A stretch of 47,539 nt of DNA from Rhodobacteraceae bacterium WD3A24. Its GTDB lineage: Bacteria > Pseudomonadota > Alphaproteobacteria > Rhodobacterales > Rhodobacteraceae. The stretch lies in contig PUHN01000026.1 in NCBI GenBank assembly GCA_002967695.1, positions 1 through 47,539 of the forward strand, given 5' to 3'. This document shows positions 19,205 to 29,151 of this stretch, piece after piece. The notes below the pieces were generated by a model. It made no database searches, was not told where the DNA came from, and worked only from the letters and a program-made list of their open reading frames with translations. Positions within the stretch are counted from its first letter, which is position 1. Each line of letters starts with the position of its first letter. The translations under genes were made by a program, and so were the position numbers.

Positions 19205-19861
19205 TCAAGCGGGAATGGCGGCCGAGGCAGCGGCCACGAAACGGCGCATCAGCATGGCGTCCTTCTCGCCCGGCGCGCGCTCCACGCCCGACGAGACATC
19301 CACCTGCCGCGCGCCGGTCAGCCGGATCGCCTCGACGACATTGTCCGGCGTGAGCCCGCCGGCGAGCATCCACGGCTCCGTCCAGCGCCGCCCGGCCAGC
19401 AGGCGCCAGTCGAAGGCCAGCCCGTTGCCGCCCGGCAGCGCCGCGCCGGGGGCGGGTTTGGCGTCGACCAGCAGTTGATCGGCCACTGCGGCGTAGGCGT
19501 CGAGCGCGGCGAGATCCGCCTCCCCGGCCAGCCCGACCGCCTTCATCACAGGCAGGCCGTGACGCGCGCGCAGCGCGGCCACCCGCTCGGGGCTTTCGCG
19601 CCCGTGAAGCTGAAGCATGTCGATGGGCACTTCCTCGAGGATCGCATCGAGCGCCGCATCACCGGCATCCACCGTCAGGGCCACCTTCGCCAGTCCCGGC
19701 GGCGCCGCCCGCGCCGCCTCCCGCGCGGCGGCAAGCGTGAGATTGCGCGGCGAGCGATCGAAAAAGACGAAGCCGCCATAGGCCGCGCCCGCCGCGGCGG
19801 CCTCAATCACATCACCGGGAGTCCGCAGGCCGCAGATTTTCACACGAATGCCACGGCTCAT
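19205..19861 (-). CDS. trpF: Phosphoribosylanthranilate isomerase
   Basis: A 218-residue TIM-barrel enzyme for the third step of tryptophan synthesis. Catalytic Cys lies in VKICGLRTP, and [22 protein letters not shown] and [12 protein letters not shown] are typical, with catalytic Asp in [13 protein letters not shown] 19861 gives [11 protein letters not shown], as in homologues. It lies 7 bases after the LapA-like gene and is probably cotranscribed with it and ihfB. An inverted repeat, CTTGA(6)TCAAG (19194-19209), overlaps the stop codon. Confidence 0.95.
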   Translation of the reverse strand: MSRGIRVKICGLRTPGDVIEAAAAGAAYGGFVFFDRSPRNLTLAAAREAARAAPPGLAKVALTVDAGDAALDAILEEVPIDMLQLHGRESPERVAALRARHGLPVMKAVGLAGEADLAALDAYAAVADQLLVDAKPAPGAALPGGNGLAFDWRLLAGRRWTEPWMLAGGLTPDNVVEAIRLTGARQVDVSSGVERAPGEKDAMLMRRFVAAASAAIPA

Positions 19862-19868
19862 GGCGCGC

Positions 19869-20237
19869 TCAGCCGGCCTTGCGCCGCTCGTCCTCGCCCA
19901 GCAGCGCGAGCACATCGTCGGGCTTGTCGACCGGCTTCTGACGCAGGCGGCCGAGTTCCTCCTCGGCGCGCTCCAGCGCCCGGCGCATGCGCGCGGCCTC
20001 GGCACGCTGGCGATGTTCGCGAATCCATTCCCAGACAAATCCGGTCAACAGCCCCAGCGCCACGCCGATCAGCACCACCAGAAACAGCGGCATGTCGATG
20101 CGCGGATCGATCCCGGCAAAGCCTGCCACGCCCTCGGGCAGCAGCCGCAGGGTCACCACCCCGCGATTGGCCAGCGCGACGGTCACCAGCGCCAGCGCGA
20201 TGAGCGCGAGAAGGCCGTAGCGGATATAACGCATCAT
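19869..20237 (-). CDS. LapA-domain membrane protein
   Basis: A 122-residue inner-membrane protein of the LapA (YciS-like, lipopolysaccharide assembly protein A) family. Two transmembrane helices cover residues 5-24 and about 48-70 ([17 protein letters not shown]), followed by a charged coiled-coil tail (about 73-122, [16 protein letters not shown]). It starts 4 bases after the ihfB stop, with two adjacent ATG codons at 20237 and 20234. In gammaproteobacteria LapA helps control LpxC turnover with LapB. The same role here is an inference from the family. Confidence 0.85.
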   Translation of the reverse strand: MMRYIRYGLLALIALALVTVALANRGVVTLRLLPEGVAGFAGIDPRIDMPLFLVVLIGVALGLLTGFVWEWIREHRQRAEAARMRRALERAEEELGRLRQKPVDKPDDVLALLGEDERRKAG

Positions 20238-20241
20238 GATG

Positions 20242-20535
20242 TCACTCGCTCGCCTTGGCCGCGTTGAGACGCTCGCGCAAAAGCTTCCCCGCCTTGAAGA
20301 AGGGCACGCATTTCTCCTCGACCTCGACGGTCTCTCCGGTGCGCGGGTTGCGCCCGATGCGGGCGTCACGCAGCTTGACCGAGAAGGCCCCGAAGCCGCG
20401 CAATTCGACCCGGTCGCCTTGCGCCAACGCCTCGATGATCTCCTCGAAAATCGCGTTGACGATGGCCTCCGCGTGGCGCTGCTGCAGATGCGGGTTTTCC
20501 TCGGCGATCTTCTGAATCAGTTCCGACCGGATCAT
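20242..20535 (-). CDS. ihfB: Integration host factor subunit beta
   Basis: A 97-residue HU/IHF-family DNA-bending protein. It pairs with IhfA to bend DNA in replication, recombination and transcription. The DNA-binding arm signature [17 protein letters not shown] is present, and GFGAFSV is the family start of the beta arm. The N-terminus [15 protein letters not shown] is the IhfB form, distinct from IhfA. It follows rpsA as in most proteobacteria. A terminator and its own promoter separate the two genes. Confidence 0.95.
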   Translation of the reverse strand: MIRSELIQKIAEENPHLQQRHAEAIVNAIFEEIIEALAQGDRVELRGFGAFSVKLRDARIGRNPRTGETVEVEEKCVPFFKAGKLLRERLNAAKASE

Positions 20536-20597
20536 GGATCACACCCCTCGTTGGGCCAGGCGGGCGGCCCGTCGCGCCGCGCCCGCTTCGCGCCCCG

Positions 20598-20626
20598 ACT
20601 ATAGGCGGATTCCGCGGCGAGACAAA
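20598..20626 (-). promoter_or_regulatory. Candidate ihfB promoter
   Basis: Reading leftward: -35 TTGTCT (20625-20620), or the overlapping TTTGTC, then 16-17 bases, then -10 TATAGT (20603-20598). The ihfB ATG is at 20535. The promoter lies downstream of the rpsA terminator, which fits separate transcription of ihfB. Confidence 0.6.
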
Positions 20627-20660
20627 CCCGAATGCGCCTCGTGGCGCCGCGCGTGGGGCG

Positions 20661-20694
20661 GAAAATGCAGACGGCCCCGCATGTTGCGGGGCCG
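20661..20694 (-). terminator. Intrinsic terminator after rpsA
   Basis: A 9-bp perfect stem (20672-20680 with 20686-20694), 5-base loop. On the leftward transcript it is followed a few bases later by TTTTC (20665-20661). It starts 32 bases after the rpsA stop codon. Confidence 0.72.
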
Positions 20695-20725
20695 CCGGAC
20701 GGATTTCGCAGTATTCAAGCGCGGA

Positions 20726-22405
20726 TCAGGTCTTGTCCTTGAGCGCCGCGCCGAGGATATCGCCCAGCGACGCGCCCGAGTCGGAACTGCCGAACTGCTC
20801 CACGGCCTCCTTCTCCTCGGCGATCTCGCGCGCCTTGATCGACAGGCCCAGCCGGCGGGCCTTGGCGTCCACGCTGGTGACGCGCGCATCGACCTTGTCG
20901 CCGACCTGGAAGCGGTCGGGGCGCTGCTCGGAGCGGTCGCGCGAGAGGTCGGAGCGGCGGATGAACGACTTCATGCCGTTGTATTCCACCTCGATCCCGC
21001 CATCCTCGATCGAGGTCACCGTGCAGGTGACGACCGAGCCGCGCTTGACCCCTTCGATGGCCTCGGAGAAGCTGTCATTCTCCAACGCCTTGATCGACAG
21101 GGAGATACGCTCCTTGTCGGTGTCCACCTCGGTGACGACGGCCTGCACCGTGTCGCCCTTCTGGTAGTCCTGAATGGCGTCCTCGCCGCGCTGGTCCCAG
21201 CTGATGTCCGACAGATGCACCATGCCGTCGATATCGTGATCTAGGCCGACGAACAGACCGAATTCGGTGATGTTCTTGACCTCGCCCTCGATCTTGGTGC
21301 CCGGCGGATGGCTTTCGGCGAACAGCTCCCACGGGTTGCGCATGGTCTGCTTGAGCCCGAGGCTGACCCGGCGCTTGGCGCTGTCGATATCGAGCACCAT
21401 CACCTCGACCTCCTGGGAGGTGGAGACGATCTTGCCCGGATGGACGTTCTTCTTCGTCCAGCTCATCTCCGAGACGTGCACGAGCCCCTCGACCCCGGGC
21501 TCCAGCTCCACGAAGGCGCCGTAGTCGGTGATGTTGGTCACGCGGCCCTTGTGGACGCTGCCCATGGGGAACTTCTCGCCCACCGAATCCCACGGATCGG
21601 CCTGAAGCTGCTTGATCCCGAGGCTGATGCGGTGGGTCTCCTTGTTGATCTTGATGACCTGAACCTTGATCGTCTCTCCGATCGAGACGATCTCCGAGGG
21701 GTGGTTGACCCGGCGCCACGCCATGTCGGTGACGTGCAGCAGCCCGTCCACGCCGCCCAGATCGACGAAGGCGCCGTATTCGGTGATGTTCTTGACCACC
21801 CCGTCGACGACGTCGCCTTCCGACAGCTTGGCGATGACCTCGGCGCGCTGCTCGGCGCGGCTCTCCTCGAGGATGGCGCGACGCGAGACCACGATGTTGC
21901 CGCGGCGGCGGTCCATCTTGAGGATCTGGAAGGGCTGCTTGAGGCCCATCAGCGGGCCGGCGTCCCTCACCGGGCGCACATCGACCTGGCTGCCCGGCAG
22001 GAACGCCACGGCACCGCCGAGATCGACGGTGAAGCCGCCCTTCACGCGGCCGAAGATCGCGCCCTCGACGCGCTCCTCGTTGGCATAGGCCTTCTCCAGC
22101 CGGTCCCAGGCGGCCTCGCGGCGGGCCTTCTCGCGGCTGATGACGGCCTCGCCCTTGGCGTTCTCGACCCGGTCGAGATAGACCTCGACCTCGTCGCCGA
22201 CGCTGATGTCGGGTTGCTCGCCGGGGCTGGCGAATTCCTTGAGATCGACGCGGCCCTCCATCTTGTAGCCGACGTCGATGATGGCCTGGCCCGCCTCGAC
22301 GGCGATGACCTTGCCCTTGACCACCGACCCCTCGGTCGGCGTGTCGATTTCGAGGCTTTCGTTCAGGAGGGCCTCGAACTCCTCCATGGATGCTTTAGCG
22401 CACAT
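20726..22405 (-). CDS. rpsA: 30S ribosomal protein S1
   Basis: A 559-residue mRNA-binding ribosomal protein with six S1 domains. The third to sixth are clearest, each with a form of the motif TEYGAFVDLGGVDGLLHVTD. The N-terminus MEEFEALLNESLEIDTPTEG and length match alphaproteobacterial S1. ATG 22405 is chosen (MCAKASMEEF); AAAGGAAC lies 10-12 bases upstream. A second in-frame Met at 22387 is possible. It is downstream of cmk and upstream of ihfB, the conserved aroA-cmk-rpsA-ihfB order. Confidence 0.96.
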   Translation of the reverse strand: MCAKASMEEFEALLNESLEIDTPTEGSVVKGKVIAVEAGQAIIDVGYKMEGRVDLKEFASPGEQPDISVGDEVEVYLDRVENAKGEAVISREKARREAAWDRLEKAYANEERVEGAIFGRVKGGFTVDLGGAVAFLPGSQVDVRPVRDAGPLMGLKQPFQILKMDRRRGNIVVSRRAILEESRAEQRAEVIAKLSEGDVVDGVVKNITEYGAFVDLGGVDGLLHVTDMAWRRVNHPSEIVSIGETIKVQVIKINKETHRISLGIKQLQADPWDSVGEKFPMGSVHKGRVTNITDYGAFVELEPGVEGLVHVSEMSWTKKNVHPGKIVSTSQEVEVMVLDIDSAKRRVSLGLKQTMRNPWELFAESHPPGTKIEGEVKNITEFGLFVGLDHDIDGMVHLSDISWDQRGEDAIQDYQKGDTVQAVVTEVDTDKERISLSIKALENDSFSEAIEGVKRGSVVTCTVTSIEDGGIEVEYNGMKSFIRRSDLSRDRSEQRPDRFQVGDKVDARVTSVDAKARRLGLSIKAREIAEEKEAVEQFGSSDSGASLGDILGAALKDKT

Positions 22406-22511
22406 GCAGTCAGTGTTCCTTTCCAGGTCGCTATTCCGGCCGCGCGGTTGGCTCCGCCGGTCTTGGGGTTTCAGTGCCGTGGCGCGGAACGCCAAACAAA
22501 ACGGGGCCGGA

Positions 22512-23132
22512 TCATTCCCGACCCTGCCCGATCCGTTCTTCTATGGCGGCCACCGCCTTTTCCACAGCGGCGTCTATAGACAACTCCGTGGTGTCAAGCA
22601 AGACCGCATCGGGCGCGGCCCGCAGCGGCGCATCCGCGCGCGCGGTGTCCCGCGCATCGCGCGCGCGTAGTTCTTCAAGCACGCGCGCCTCGCTGACCTC
22701 CTCGCCGGCCGCGCGCAACTCCAGCCAGCGACGATGCGCGCGAACCTCGTCCGAGGCGGTGACGAACAGCTTCACCTCGGCATCCGGGCAGATCACCGTG
22801 CCGATGTCGCGCCCGTCCAGAACCGCCCCGCCCGAGCGCAGCGCGAAGCCGCGCTGGAACTCGACCAGCGCGGCGCGCACCTCGGGCATCGCGGCCACGC
22901 GGCTGGCCGCCTCGCCCGCCGCCGCGCTGCGCAGATCGCCGCGCCCGAGATCCTCGGCGCTCAGGGATTTGGCTGCCGCCACCGGCTCCATTCCCGCGGC
23001 GACCTTGGCGCCGACCGCGCGATAGAGAAGCCCGGTGTCGAGACAGGCGAAACCGAACCTTTCCGACACCGCCCGCGCGATGGTGCCCTTTCCCGCCGCC
23101 GCCGGTCCGTCGATCGCTACCGTGAAGATCAT
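22512..23132 (-). CDS. cmk: Cytidylate kinase
   Basis: A 206-residue kinase that phosphorylates CMP and dCMP with ATP. The P-loop is [33 protein letters not shown] and the lid region ([11 protein letters not shown]) are family motifs. ATG 23132 ([16 protein letters not shown]) starts at the family boundary, so a longer open frame is rejected. It follows aroA by 13 bases and is probably cotranscribed. Confidence 0.95.
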   Translation of the reverse strand: MIFTVAIDGPAAAGKGTIARAVSERFGFACLDTGLLYRAVGAKVAAGMEPVAAAKSLSAEDLGRGDLRSAAAGEAASRVAAMPEVRAALVEFQRGFALRSGGAVLDGRDIGTVICPDAEVKLFVTASDEVRAHRRWLELRAAGEEVSEARVLEELRARDARDTARADAPLRAAPDAVLLDTTELSIDAAVEKAVAAIEERIGQGRE

Positions 23133-23145
23133 CGCCCCTGCCTCG

Positions 23146-24507
23146 TCACGCCGTGCCTGTCCCGGGATCGCGCGCAAGTTCGGCGCCCAGCCCGCGCATC
23201 AACCCCTCGAAGGCGGGGAAGCTGGTGTCGATGGGGCGCGCATCGTCCACCGTCACCGGCGCCCGGGCGGCCAGCCCCAGCACGAGGAACGCCATCGCGA
23301 TGCGATGGTCCAGCCGGCTTTCCACCGTCGCGCCGCCGGGCACACCGCCCGCGCCCATGCCATGCACGGTCAGGCTGTCCTCGGTCTCCTCCACGCGCAC
23401 GCCGCAGGCTTCCAGCCCCCGCGCCATCGCGTCGATGCGGTCGCTCTCCTTCACCCGAAGCTCGGCGATGCCGCGCATCACCGTCGCCCCCTCGGCGAAG
23501 GCCGCCAGCGCGGCCAGAACGGGGTATTCGTCGATCATGCTCGCCGCGCGGTCGGGCGGCACCTCGACGCCGCGCAGCGCCGAGAACCGCACCCGCAGAT
23601 CGGCCACGGGTTCGCCGCCCTCGTCGCGCACATTCTCCGCCACCAGATCGGCGCCCATCTCCTGCAATGTTGAAAAAAGGCCATTCCGGGTCGGGTTCTG
23701 GCTGACGCCGGGCACCAGAATGTCGGATTCGGGCAATATCAGCGCAGCGGCCACCGGGAAGGCCGCCGATGACGGATCGCGCGGGATCGCCACCGATTGC
23801 GGCGCAAGCTCGGGCTGGCCGGTCAGGATGATGGCGCGGCCCTCGCCGGCGGCCTCGAAGCGCAGCTCGGCGCCGAAGCCCATGAGCATCCGCTCGGTAT
23901 GGTCGCGGGTGGCGACGGGTTCGATCACCACCGTCTCGCCCGGGGCATTGAGCCCCGCCAGCAGCACCGCCGACTTCACCTGCGCCGAGGCGACGGGCAG
24001 CGCGTAGCGCACCGGCACGGGCGCCGACGCGCCGACCACCGTCATCGGCAGGCGCCCGCCCGCGCGGCCGACCGCCTGCGCGCCGAACAGCGCAAGCGGG
24101 TCGGTCACGCGCCCCATCGGGCGCTTCGTCAGGCTTGCGTCGCCGGTGAAGGTCGCGGTGATCGGGCTGGCGGCCATGGCCCCCATGATCAGCCGCACCC
24201 CGGTGCCGGAATTGCCGCAGTCGATCACCCGGTCGGGCTCGGCAAAGCCGCCGACGCCGACGCCGTGCACCGACCAGTCGCCCGGCGCGTTGCGCACCAG
24301 CTCGGCGCCGAAGCCGCGCATCGCCGCCGCGGTGTCCAGCACGTCCTGTCCTTCCAGCAGCCCGGTCACGCGCGTCTCGCCCACCGACAGGGCGCCGAGG
24401 ATCAGCGCGCGGTGGCTGATGGACTTGTCGCCGGGCACCTGCGCCGTACCGGCAAGCGGACCCGACCCGCGCGCGGTCATCGAAAACGGCTCGCCCTGCC
24501 CGGACAT
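23146..24507 (-). CDS. aroA: 3-phosphoshikimate 1-carboxyvinyltransferase (EPSP synthase), class II-like
   Basis: A 453-residue shikimate-pathway enzyme that transfers enolpyruvyl from PEP to shikimate-3-phosphate. [57 protein letters not shown] and [13 protein letters not shown] are clear. Overall it follows the class II (Agrobacterium CP4-like) pattern rather than the E. coli class I pattern. At the loop where CP4 has Ala100 (GNAATG), this protein has GNSGTG with Gly101. The ATG follows GGAGGTGA. It is first of aroA-cmk-rpsA. Confidence 0.95.
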   Translation of the reverse strand: MSGQGEPFSMTARGSGPLAGTAQVPGDKSISHRALILGALSVGETRVTGLLEGQDVLDTAAAMRGFGAELVRNAPGDWSVHGVGVGGFAEPDRVIDCGNSGTGVRLIMGAMAASPITATFTGDASLTKRPMGRVTDPLALFGAQAVGRAGGRLPMTVVGASAPVPVRYALPVASAQVKSAVLLAGLNAPGETVVIEPVATRDHTERMLMGFGAELRFEAAGEGRAIILTGQPELAPQSVAIPRDPSSAAFPVAAALILPESDILVPGVSQNPTRNGLFSTLQEMGADLVAENVRDEGGEPVADLRVRFSALRGVEVPPDRAASMIDEYPVLAALAAFAEGATVMRGIAELRVKESDRIDAMARGLEACGVRVEETEDSLTVHGMGAGGVPGGATVESRLDHRIAMAFLVLGLAARAPVTVDDARPIDTSFPAFEGLMRGLGAELARDPGTGTA

Positions 24508-24610
24508 GGGTCACCTCCTGCCTCTGGCCTCGCCGCCTGATAGCCCAGCGCGGCGGCGGCGTCCACGCGCAGCGGGGAGGATTCCGCCCTTCTCCGCGCC
24601 GCCCGGCGAG

Positions 24611-25318
24611 TCAGGCCCGCCGGATGAAGGTCAGGTAGTGCGGCCGCCGCCCCTCGCGCAGGGCCTTGGCCTCGTAGCGGGTGCGCACCCAGTCGTCCCA
24701 GGCGGTGTGCCAGTCCGCCGGGTCGGGGTTGAGGCAGTCGAAGCCGGCCGGGGGAACCTCCTCCATCGTCTGGCGCACATAGTCGGGGATGTCGGTCGCC
24801 ACGCGAAACTCGGCGCCGGGGCGCATCACGCGGGCCAGCGGCCCCAGGTGCTCGGGCGTGACGAAGCGGCGGCGGTGGTGGCGCGCCTTGGGCCAGGGGT
24901 CGGGATAGAGCAGAAAGGCGCGGTCGATGCAGGCGTCGGGCAACACGTCAAAGAGGTCGCGCACATCGCCGTCATGGACCCGCACATTCTCCACGCCGGC
25001 GCTGCGAATACGCCCCAGGGCCATCGCCACGCCGTTGATGAAGGGCTCGGCACCGATCAGCCCCACCTCGGGGTGGGCGGCGGCCTGGTCGACCATGTGC
25101 TCGCCCCCGCCGAAACCGATCTCGAGCCAGAGCGGCCGCGCGTCGCCGAACCACGATGCCGGATCGACGCGCGCGCGGGAGGGGTTCGTGTCCGGGCTCA
25201 CCCCGGCGGGGCGCAGGCGGCCGAGATCCTCGGCCAGATAGCGCTGCTGGCTGGGCCTGAGCTGCTTGCCCTTGCGCCGGCCGTAGAAGTTGCGGAAACC
25301 CTCGGGGCTGGACGCCAT
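24611..25318 (-). CDS. trmB: tRNA (guanine-N7-)-methyltransferase
   Basis: A 235-residue SAM-dependent enzyme that methylates G46 in the tRNA variable loop. The SAM site is WLEIGFGGGEHM, followed by IGAEPFINGV, the active-site stretch LYPDPWPKARHHRRRF, and the C-terminal IRRA end. ATG 25318 (MASSPEGFRNFYGRRKGK) is preceded by GAGG. The longer frame upstream overlaps the metK intergenic region and is rejected. It follows metK, whose product makes its methyl donor. Confidence 0.94.
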   Translation of the reverse strand: MASSPEGFRNFYGRRKGKQLRPSQQRYLAEDLGRLRPAGVSPDTNPSRARVDPASWFGDARPLWLEIGFGGGEHMVDQAAAHPEVGLIGAEPFINGVAMALGRIRSAGVENVRVHDGDVRDLFDVLPDACIDRAFLLYPDPWPKARHHRRRFVTPEHLGPLARVMRPGAEFRVATDIPDYVRQTMEEVPPAGFDCLNPDPADWHTAWDDWVRTRYEAKALREGRRPHYLTFIRRA

Positions 25319-25405
25319 GGAAACCTCGGATCGTGGTGGAACGCCGCGGGCGCGTATGCGCCGCCCGGCCGGGGCGGTCAAGGCCGGGGGCGCGGGCGGC
25401 GCAGG

Positions 25406-26572
25406 CTAGATCGCGGCCTTGAGCGCCTCGCCCAGATCGGTGCGCTCCCACGAGAAGGCGCCGTCGGGCTCGGGCGGGCGGCCGAAATGGCCGTAGGCGG
25501 CGGTTCGCGAGTAGATCGGCCTGCGAAGCTCCAGATGCTCCTGAATCCCGCGCGGGCTAAGGTCCATCACGCGGGCGACGGCGCGCTCGATCTCGGTTTC
25601 GTCCACCGCGCCGGTGCCGTGCAGGTCGGCATAGATCGACAGCGGCCGCGCCACCCCGATGGCGTAGGACAGCTGGATGGTGCAGCGCCGGGCGAGGCCC
25701 GCGGCCACGACGTTCTTGGCAAGGTAGCGCGCGGCATAGGCGGCCGAACGGTCGACCTTCGTCGGATCCTTGCCCGAGAACGCCCCGCCGCCGTGCAGCG
25801 CCGCGCCGCCATAGGTGTCGACGATGATCTTGCGGCCCGTGAGCCCCGCATCGCTGTCGGGGCCGCCGATGACGAAGGTGCCGGTGGGGTTGACCCACCA
25901 CCCGGTGCGCGGGGTCAGCCAGTCGGCCGGAACCACGGCGCGGATATGGGGCTCGACGATCGCGCGGATGTCATTGCTGGTCTGGCCCGGATCGGCGTGC
26001 TGGGTAGAGAGCACCATCTGCAGCACCTCGACGGGGCGGCCGTTCTCGTAGCGCAGGGTGATCTGGCTTTTCGAATCCGGGCCCAGGGCCGGCTCGGCAC
26101 CCGATTTGCGCGCCTCGGCCAGCCGCCGCAGGATTGCGTGGCTGTAATGGATCGGCGCGGGCATCAGCTCGGGCGTCTCGTCGACGGCATAGCCGAACAT
26201 GATGCCCTGGTCGCCGGCGCCGTCGCGGTCCACGCCCTGGCTGATATGGGCCGACTGCTCGTGCAGGTAGTTGTGCACCGTCAGCGTGTTCCAGTGAAAG
26301 CGCTCCTGCTCGTAGCCGATGTCGCGCACGCAGTCGCGCACGATCCCCTCGACCTCGCCGATGGCCTGCTTCAGCGCGGCGGGGTCCGAAAGGCCGATCT
26401 CGCCGCCGACGACGACCGTGTTGGTGGTGGCGAAGGCCTCGCAGCCCACGCGGGCGTTCGGCTCGCGCGCCAGCATCGCGTCGAGGACGGCATCCGAGAT
26501 GCGGTCGCAGACCTTGTCGGGGTGGCCCTCCGAGACGGACTCGGAGGTGAAGACGTAGTTCTGTCGCGGCAT
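25406..26572 (-). CDS. metK: S-adenosylmethionine synthetase
   Basis: A 388-residue cytoplasmic enzyme making SAM from methionine and ATP. Motifs are [51 protein letters not shown] and [22 protein letters not shown] 26572 is set by the ribosome-binding site GGAGC (26585-26581), which is part of the SAM/SAH riboswitch. The long open frame upstream runs through the riboswitch and is rejected. Expression is probably turned off at translation by SAM or SAH. The promoter overlaps the lnt stop codon. Confidence 0.97.
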   Translation of the reverse strand: MPRQNYVFTSESVSEGHPDKVCDRISDAVLDAMLAREPNARVGCEAFATTNTVVVGGEIGLSDPAALKQAIGEVEGIVRDCVRDIGYEQERFHWNTLTVHNYLHEQSAHISQGVDRDGAGDQGIMFGYAVDETPELMPAPIHYSHAILRRLAEARKSGAEPALGPDSKSQITLRYENGRPVEVLQMVLSTQHADPGQTSNDIRAIVEPHIRAVVPADWLTPRTGWWVNPTGTFVIGGPDSDAGLTGRKIIVDTYGGAALHGGGAFSGKDPTKVDRSAAYAARYLAKNVVAAGLARRCTIQLSYAIGVARPLSIYADLHGTGAVDETEIERAVARVMDLSPRGIQEHLELRRPIYSRTAAYGHFGRPPEPDGAFSWERTDLGEALKAAI

Positions 26573-26580
26573 GGGAAGGC

Positions 26581-26625
26581 GCTCCGTTGGAAAAACCCCG
26601 CCACGCCAGGAAGCCGTTGTGACGG
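26581..26625 (-). ncRNA. SAM/SAH riboswitch controlling metK
   Basis: The leftward strand reads CCGTCACAACGGCTTCCTGG at its 5' end (26625-26606), the core of the SAM/SAH riboswitch class known from Rhodobacterales metK leaders. P1 is CCGTCAC (26625-26619) with GTGGCGG (26604-26598). The loop holds GCTTCC, which can pair with GGAGC (26585-26581), the metK ribosome-binding site, in a pseudoknot. Ligand binding should therefore hide the ribosome-binding site. The match to the class is from memory of its conserved core. Confidence 0.9.
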
Positions 26626-26635
26626 TTGACCTTGC

Positions 26636-26664
26636 GTCATACCCCCGCCACGGGGCGCGGTCAA
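26636..26664 (-). promoter_or_regulatory. metK promoter
   Basis: Reading leftward: TTGACC (26664-26659), exactly 17 bases, then TATGAC (26641-26636). A start near 26629 would begin the transcript just before the riboswitch P1 stem (26625). The -35 overlaps the lnt stop codon TGA (26663-26661). Confidence 0.72.
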
Positions 26665-28214
26665 TGCCGGCGCACGCGCCACAGCCGGGGCCACGCCAGA
26701 CCCGCACCGAGCCCCGCCAGCAGCAGCAAGAGCACCGGCATGTCACCCCACCGGGCATAGAGCGTGGGCGGCAAGGCGGGCGGCAGCGCGGTGTCGATGG
26801 CGCCCTCGCGGCCCATCCCGAGGGTCTCGCGCAGCTCGCCGCGCGGCCCGATCACCGCCGAGACGCCCGTGTTCGCGGCGCGCAACACCGGCAGGCCCTG
26901 CTCGACCGCGCGCAGCCGCGCCTGGCCGAGGTGCTGCCACGGGCCGATCAGCCGGCCGAACCAGGCGTCGTTGGTGACCTGCAGCACCCAGTCGGGGCGC
27001 TCGGGCGTGCGCAGGTTGCGCGGAAAGACCGCTTCATAGCAGATCAGCGGCAGCGCGCGGCCCAGCCGCGGCCCGAAATCCAGCACCTCGGGCCCCGGCC
27101 CCGGGCTGTAACCCGCCAGCTGGCGCGCGGCGAAGCCGGCATAGCCGGGGCCCAGCAGTTCATCGGCCAGCGGCACGTATTCGCCAAAGGGCACGAGATG
27201 GTGCTTGTCGTAAATCTGCTCCGGCCGGCCCGCCGCGTCGAGCAGCGCGAGGCTGTTGTAGAACCGGCCCGCCTCCCGGCGCTGCACACCCAACGCGAGC
27301 CGGGCGCCGTGGCGGCCCGCCGCCTGTGCGGCACGGGCCAGGGCCCGGCCGCCATCCTCCAGCAGGAAAGGCACCGCCGTCTCCGACCAGACCACCAGAT
27401 CGGGCGGCGGCGCGCCGTCTTCGGGCGGCGCCTCGGTCAGGTCGAGATGGCGCAGAAAAAACGCACGCGCCATCTGCGGATCCCATTTGAGATGCTGCTC
27501 GGCATTGGGCTGGATCAGCCGGATGCGCGCATCGCGCCCGGGTTCGGGCAGCGGCTGATCCAGCCGCCACGCGCCCCAGCCCCACGCCGCGGCGAGCCCC
27601 GCGAGCGCCAGCGCGGCCAGCCCCGCCCGCGACGGGCGGCCACGCGGTATCACGGGCAGCGCCGCGGCCAGCACGGTGAGAAATGACAACCCCACCGCGC
27701 CCCACAGCGCGGCGGTCTGCGCCACCGGCGTGCCGATCCAGACATGGCCGATGCGCGCCCAGGGAAAGCCCGTGAACAGATAGCCGCGGGCAAGCTCGCT
27801 CAACCCCATTCCCAGGGCGAAGACGACCAGCCGCCGCGCCGGGGCGCCCGGCGCCAACCGCGCGGCGAGCCCTGCAGGAACGGCCCAGAACAGCGCCATG
27901 CCCAGCGCCATCGCCACCAGCGCAAATGGCGCGAGCCAGGCGTGGCGCAACGGATCAACAAGAAACGGCTCGACCAGCCAGATCAGCGCCGCCCCGAAAT
28001 GGGCAAGCCCTGCCAGCAGGCCCAGCCACGCCGCCCGGCCGGGGCCAGGCGCGCCGCGCACGAGCCCGGCCAGCAGGGCCAGACCGGGCAATGCCACCCA
28101 CCAAGCCCCCAGTGGCGCCTGCCCCGCCGCCACGGCCAGCCCCGCCAGAACGGCGAGGCCCGCCATCCGGCGGCCGGGCCAGGCCCGCCCCGCCGCGGCG
28201 AAGAGGCGCCGCAC
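26661..28214 (-). CDS. lnt: Apolipoprotein N-acyltransferase
   Basis: A 517-residue inner-membrane enzyme that adds the third acyl chain to lipoproteins. An N-terminal bundle of hydrophobic helices (about residues 15-200) is followed by a nitrilase domain. The catalytic Glu lies in [11 protein letters not shown] or nearby, the Lys in [14 protein letters not shown], and the Cys in [12 protein letters not shown] last helix is near the C-terminus. The start is GTG 28214, 8 bases after the upstream stop; an ATG at 28166 is an alternative. It belongs to the conserved phoH-ybeY-corC-lnt string. Confidence 0.93.
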   Translation of the reverse strand: MRRLFAAAGRAWPGRRMAGLAVLAGLAVAAGQAPLGAWWVALPGLALLAGLVRGAPGPGRAAWLGLLAGLAHFGAALIWLVEPFLVDPLRHAWLAPFALVAMALGMALFWAVPAGLAARLAPGAPARRLVVFALGMGLSELARGYLFTGFPWARIGHVWIGTPVAQTAALWGAVGLSFLTVLAAALPVIPRGRPSRAGLAALALAGLAAAWGWGAWRLDQPLPEPGRDARIRLIQPNAEQHLKWDPQMARAFFLRHLDLTEAPPEDGAPPPDLVVWSETAVPFLLEDGGRALARAAQAAGRHGARLALGVQRREAGRFYNSLALLDAAGRPEQIYDKHHLVPFGEYVPLADELLGPGYAGFAARQLAGYSPGPGPEVLDFGPRLGRALPLICYEAVFPRNLRTPERPDWVLQVTNDAWFGRLIGPWQHLGQARLRAVEQGLPVLRAANTGVSAVIGPRGELRETLGMGREGAIDTALPPALPPTLYARWGDMPVLLLLLAGLGAGLAWPRLWRVRRH

Positions 28215-28222
28215 GACCCGTC

Positions 28223-29137
28223 TCAGTCCGCCGCCGCGCCGTCGTCGCGCCCCGCGTCGCGCTCGGAGGTGCGGCGCACGCGCAGCCGCTTGATGCGGCG
28301 CGGATCGGCGTCGACAATGTCGAATTCCACCCCCGCGGGGTGGCTGACCACCTCGCCGCGCGCCGGAACCCGGCCGGTGAGAACGACGACGACCCCGCCC
28401 AGCGTATCGACCTCCTCGTCATCGAGGCCCTCGGCCAGCGGCAGGCCCGTCTCGGCAATGAACTCGTCAAGCGGCGCGCGGGCGCTGGCCATCCAGCAGC
28501 CGGGCACCTCCTCCTGCCACAGGCCTTCCTCGTCCATGTCGTGCTCGTCCTCGATCTCGCCGACGACCTGCTCGATCAGATCCTCGATCGTGACCAGCCC
28601 GACCACGCCGCCATATTCGTCAATGACCAGCGCCATGTGCATGCGCTCGGCCTGCATTTTCTGCAGCAGCACGGCGAGCGGCATCGAGGGCGGCACATAG
28701 AGCAGAGGGCGCAGGAGCGGCTTGAGATCCATCTCGCGCGCGGTGCCGCCGTTGAAACCGTATTCGAGGGCGAGATCCTTGAGCAGCAGCAGGCCCAGCG
28801 GATGATCGAGCGTCTCGCCATAGACCGGCAGGCGCGAGAAACCGCTTTCGCGGAAGACGCTGACAAGCTCGTCACGCCCGATCTCGACAGGCACGGCGGT
28901 GATCTCGGCTTCGGGGATCGCGACATCCTCGACCTTCATCCGGGCCAGGTTCGCCAGCCCGGGCAGAATCACCTGCGGCGCGCCCGCGACGGCTCTCGGC
29001 GCGTCCGCTTCGCTCTCCTCGTCATCCGAGGTGTTGAAGACATGCATGATGCGGCCGAAGAAGCCGCGACTCTCGCTGTCATCCGGGTCGTCATGTCCGG
29101 TCTGCGCCGGACTCGACCCCGCTTCGCTTTCTCCCAT
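28223..29137 (-). CDS. CorC/HlyC-type protein with paired CBS domains
   Basis: A 304-residue cytoplasmic protein of the CorC/TlyC (hemolysin C) family. A CBS pair covers about residues 75-200 (SGFSRLPVYGETLDHPLGLLLLKDL, ALVIDEYGGVVGLVTIEDL), followed by a C-terminal CorC_HlyC domain (residues about 210-290). There is no membrane domain. ATG 29137 is chosen with GAAAGGAAAG upstream; TTG 29155 is less likely. In E. coli CorC affects Mg/Co handling. The name hemolysin is historical. It sits between ybeY and lnt, the usual order. Confidence 0.9.
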   Translation of the reverse strand: MGESEAGSSPAQTGHDDPDDSESRGFFGRIMHVFNTSDDEESEADAPRAVAGAPQVILPGLANLARMKVEDVAIPEAEITAVPVEIGRDELVSVFRESGFSRLPVYGETLDHPLGLLLLKDLALEYGFNGGTAREMDLKPLLRPLLYVPPSMPLAVLLQKMQAERMHMALVIDEYGGVVGLVTIEDLIEQVVGEIEDEHDMDEEGLWQEEVPGCWMASARAPLDEFIAETGLPLAEGLDDEEVDTLGGVVVVLTGRVPARGEVVSHPAGVEFDIVDADPRRIKRLRVRRTSERDAGRDDGAAAD

Positions 29138-29151
29138 CTTTCCTTTCCAGT

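Noticed and set aside
19194-19209. CTTGA(6)TCAAG as a trpF terminator
   Set aside because: The stem is only 5 bp, overlaps the stop codon and has no T run.
26643-26655. Hairpin CCCCG-CCA-CGGGG as a terminator after lnt
   Set aside because: It lies in the spacer of the metK promoter and has no T run. The promoter explanation fits better.
28223-29137. A toxin, from the family name hemolysin C
   Set aside because: The CBS-CorC architecture and the conserved ybeY-corC-lnt context indicate a housekeeping protein. The name is historical.
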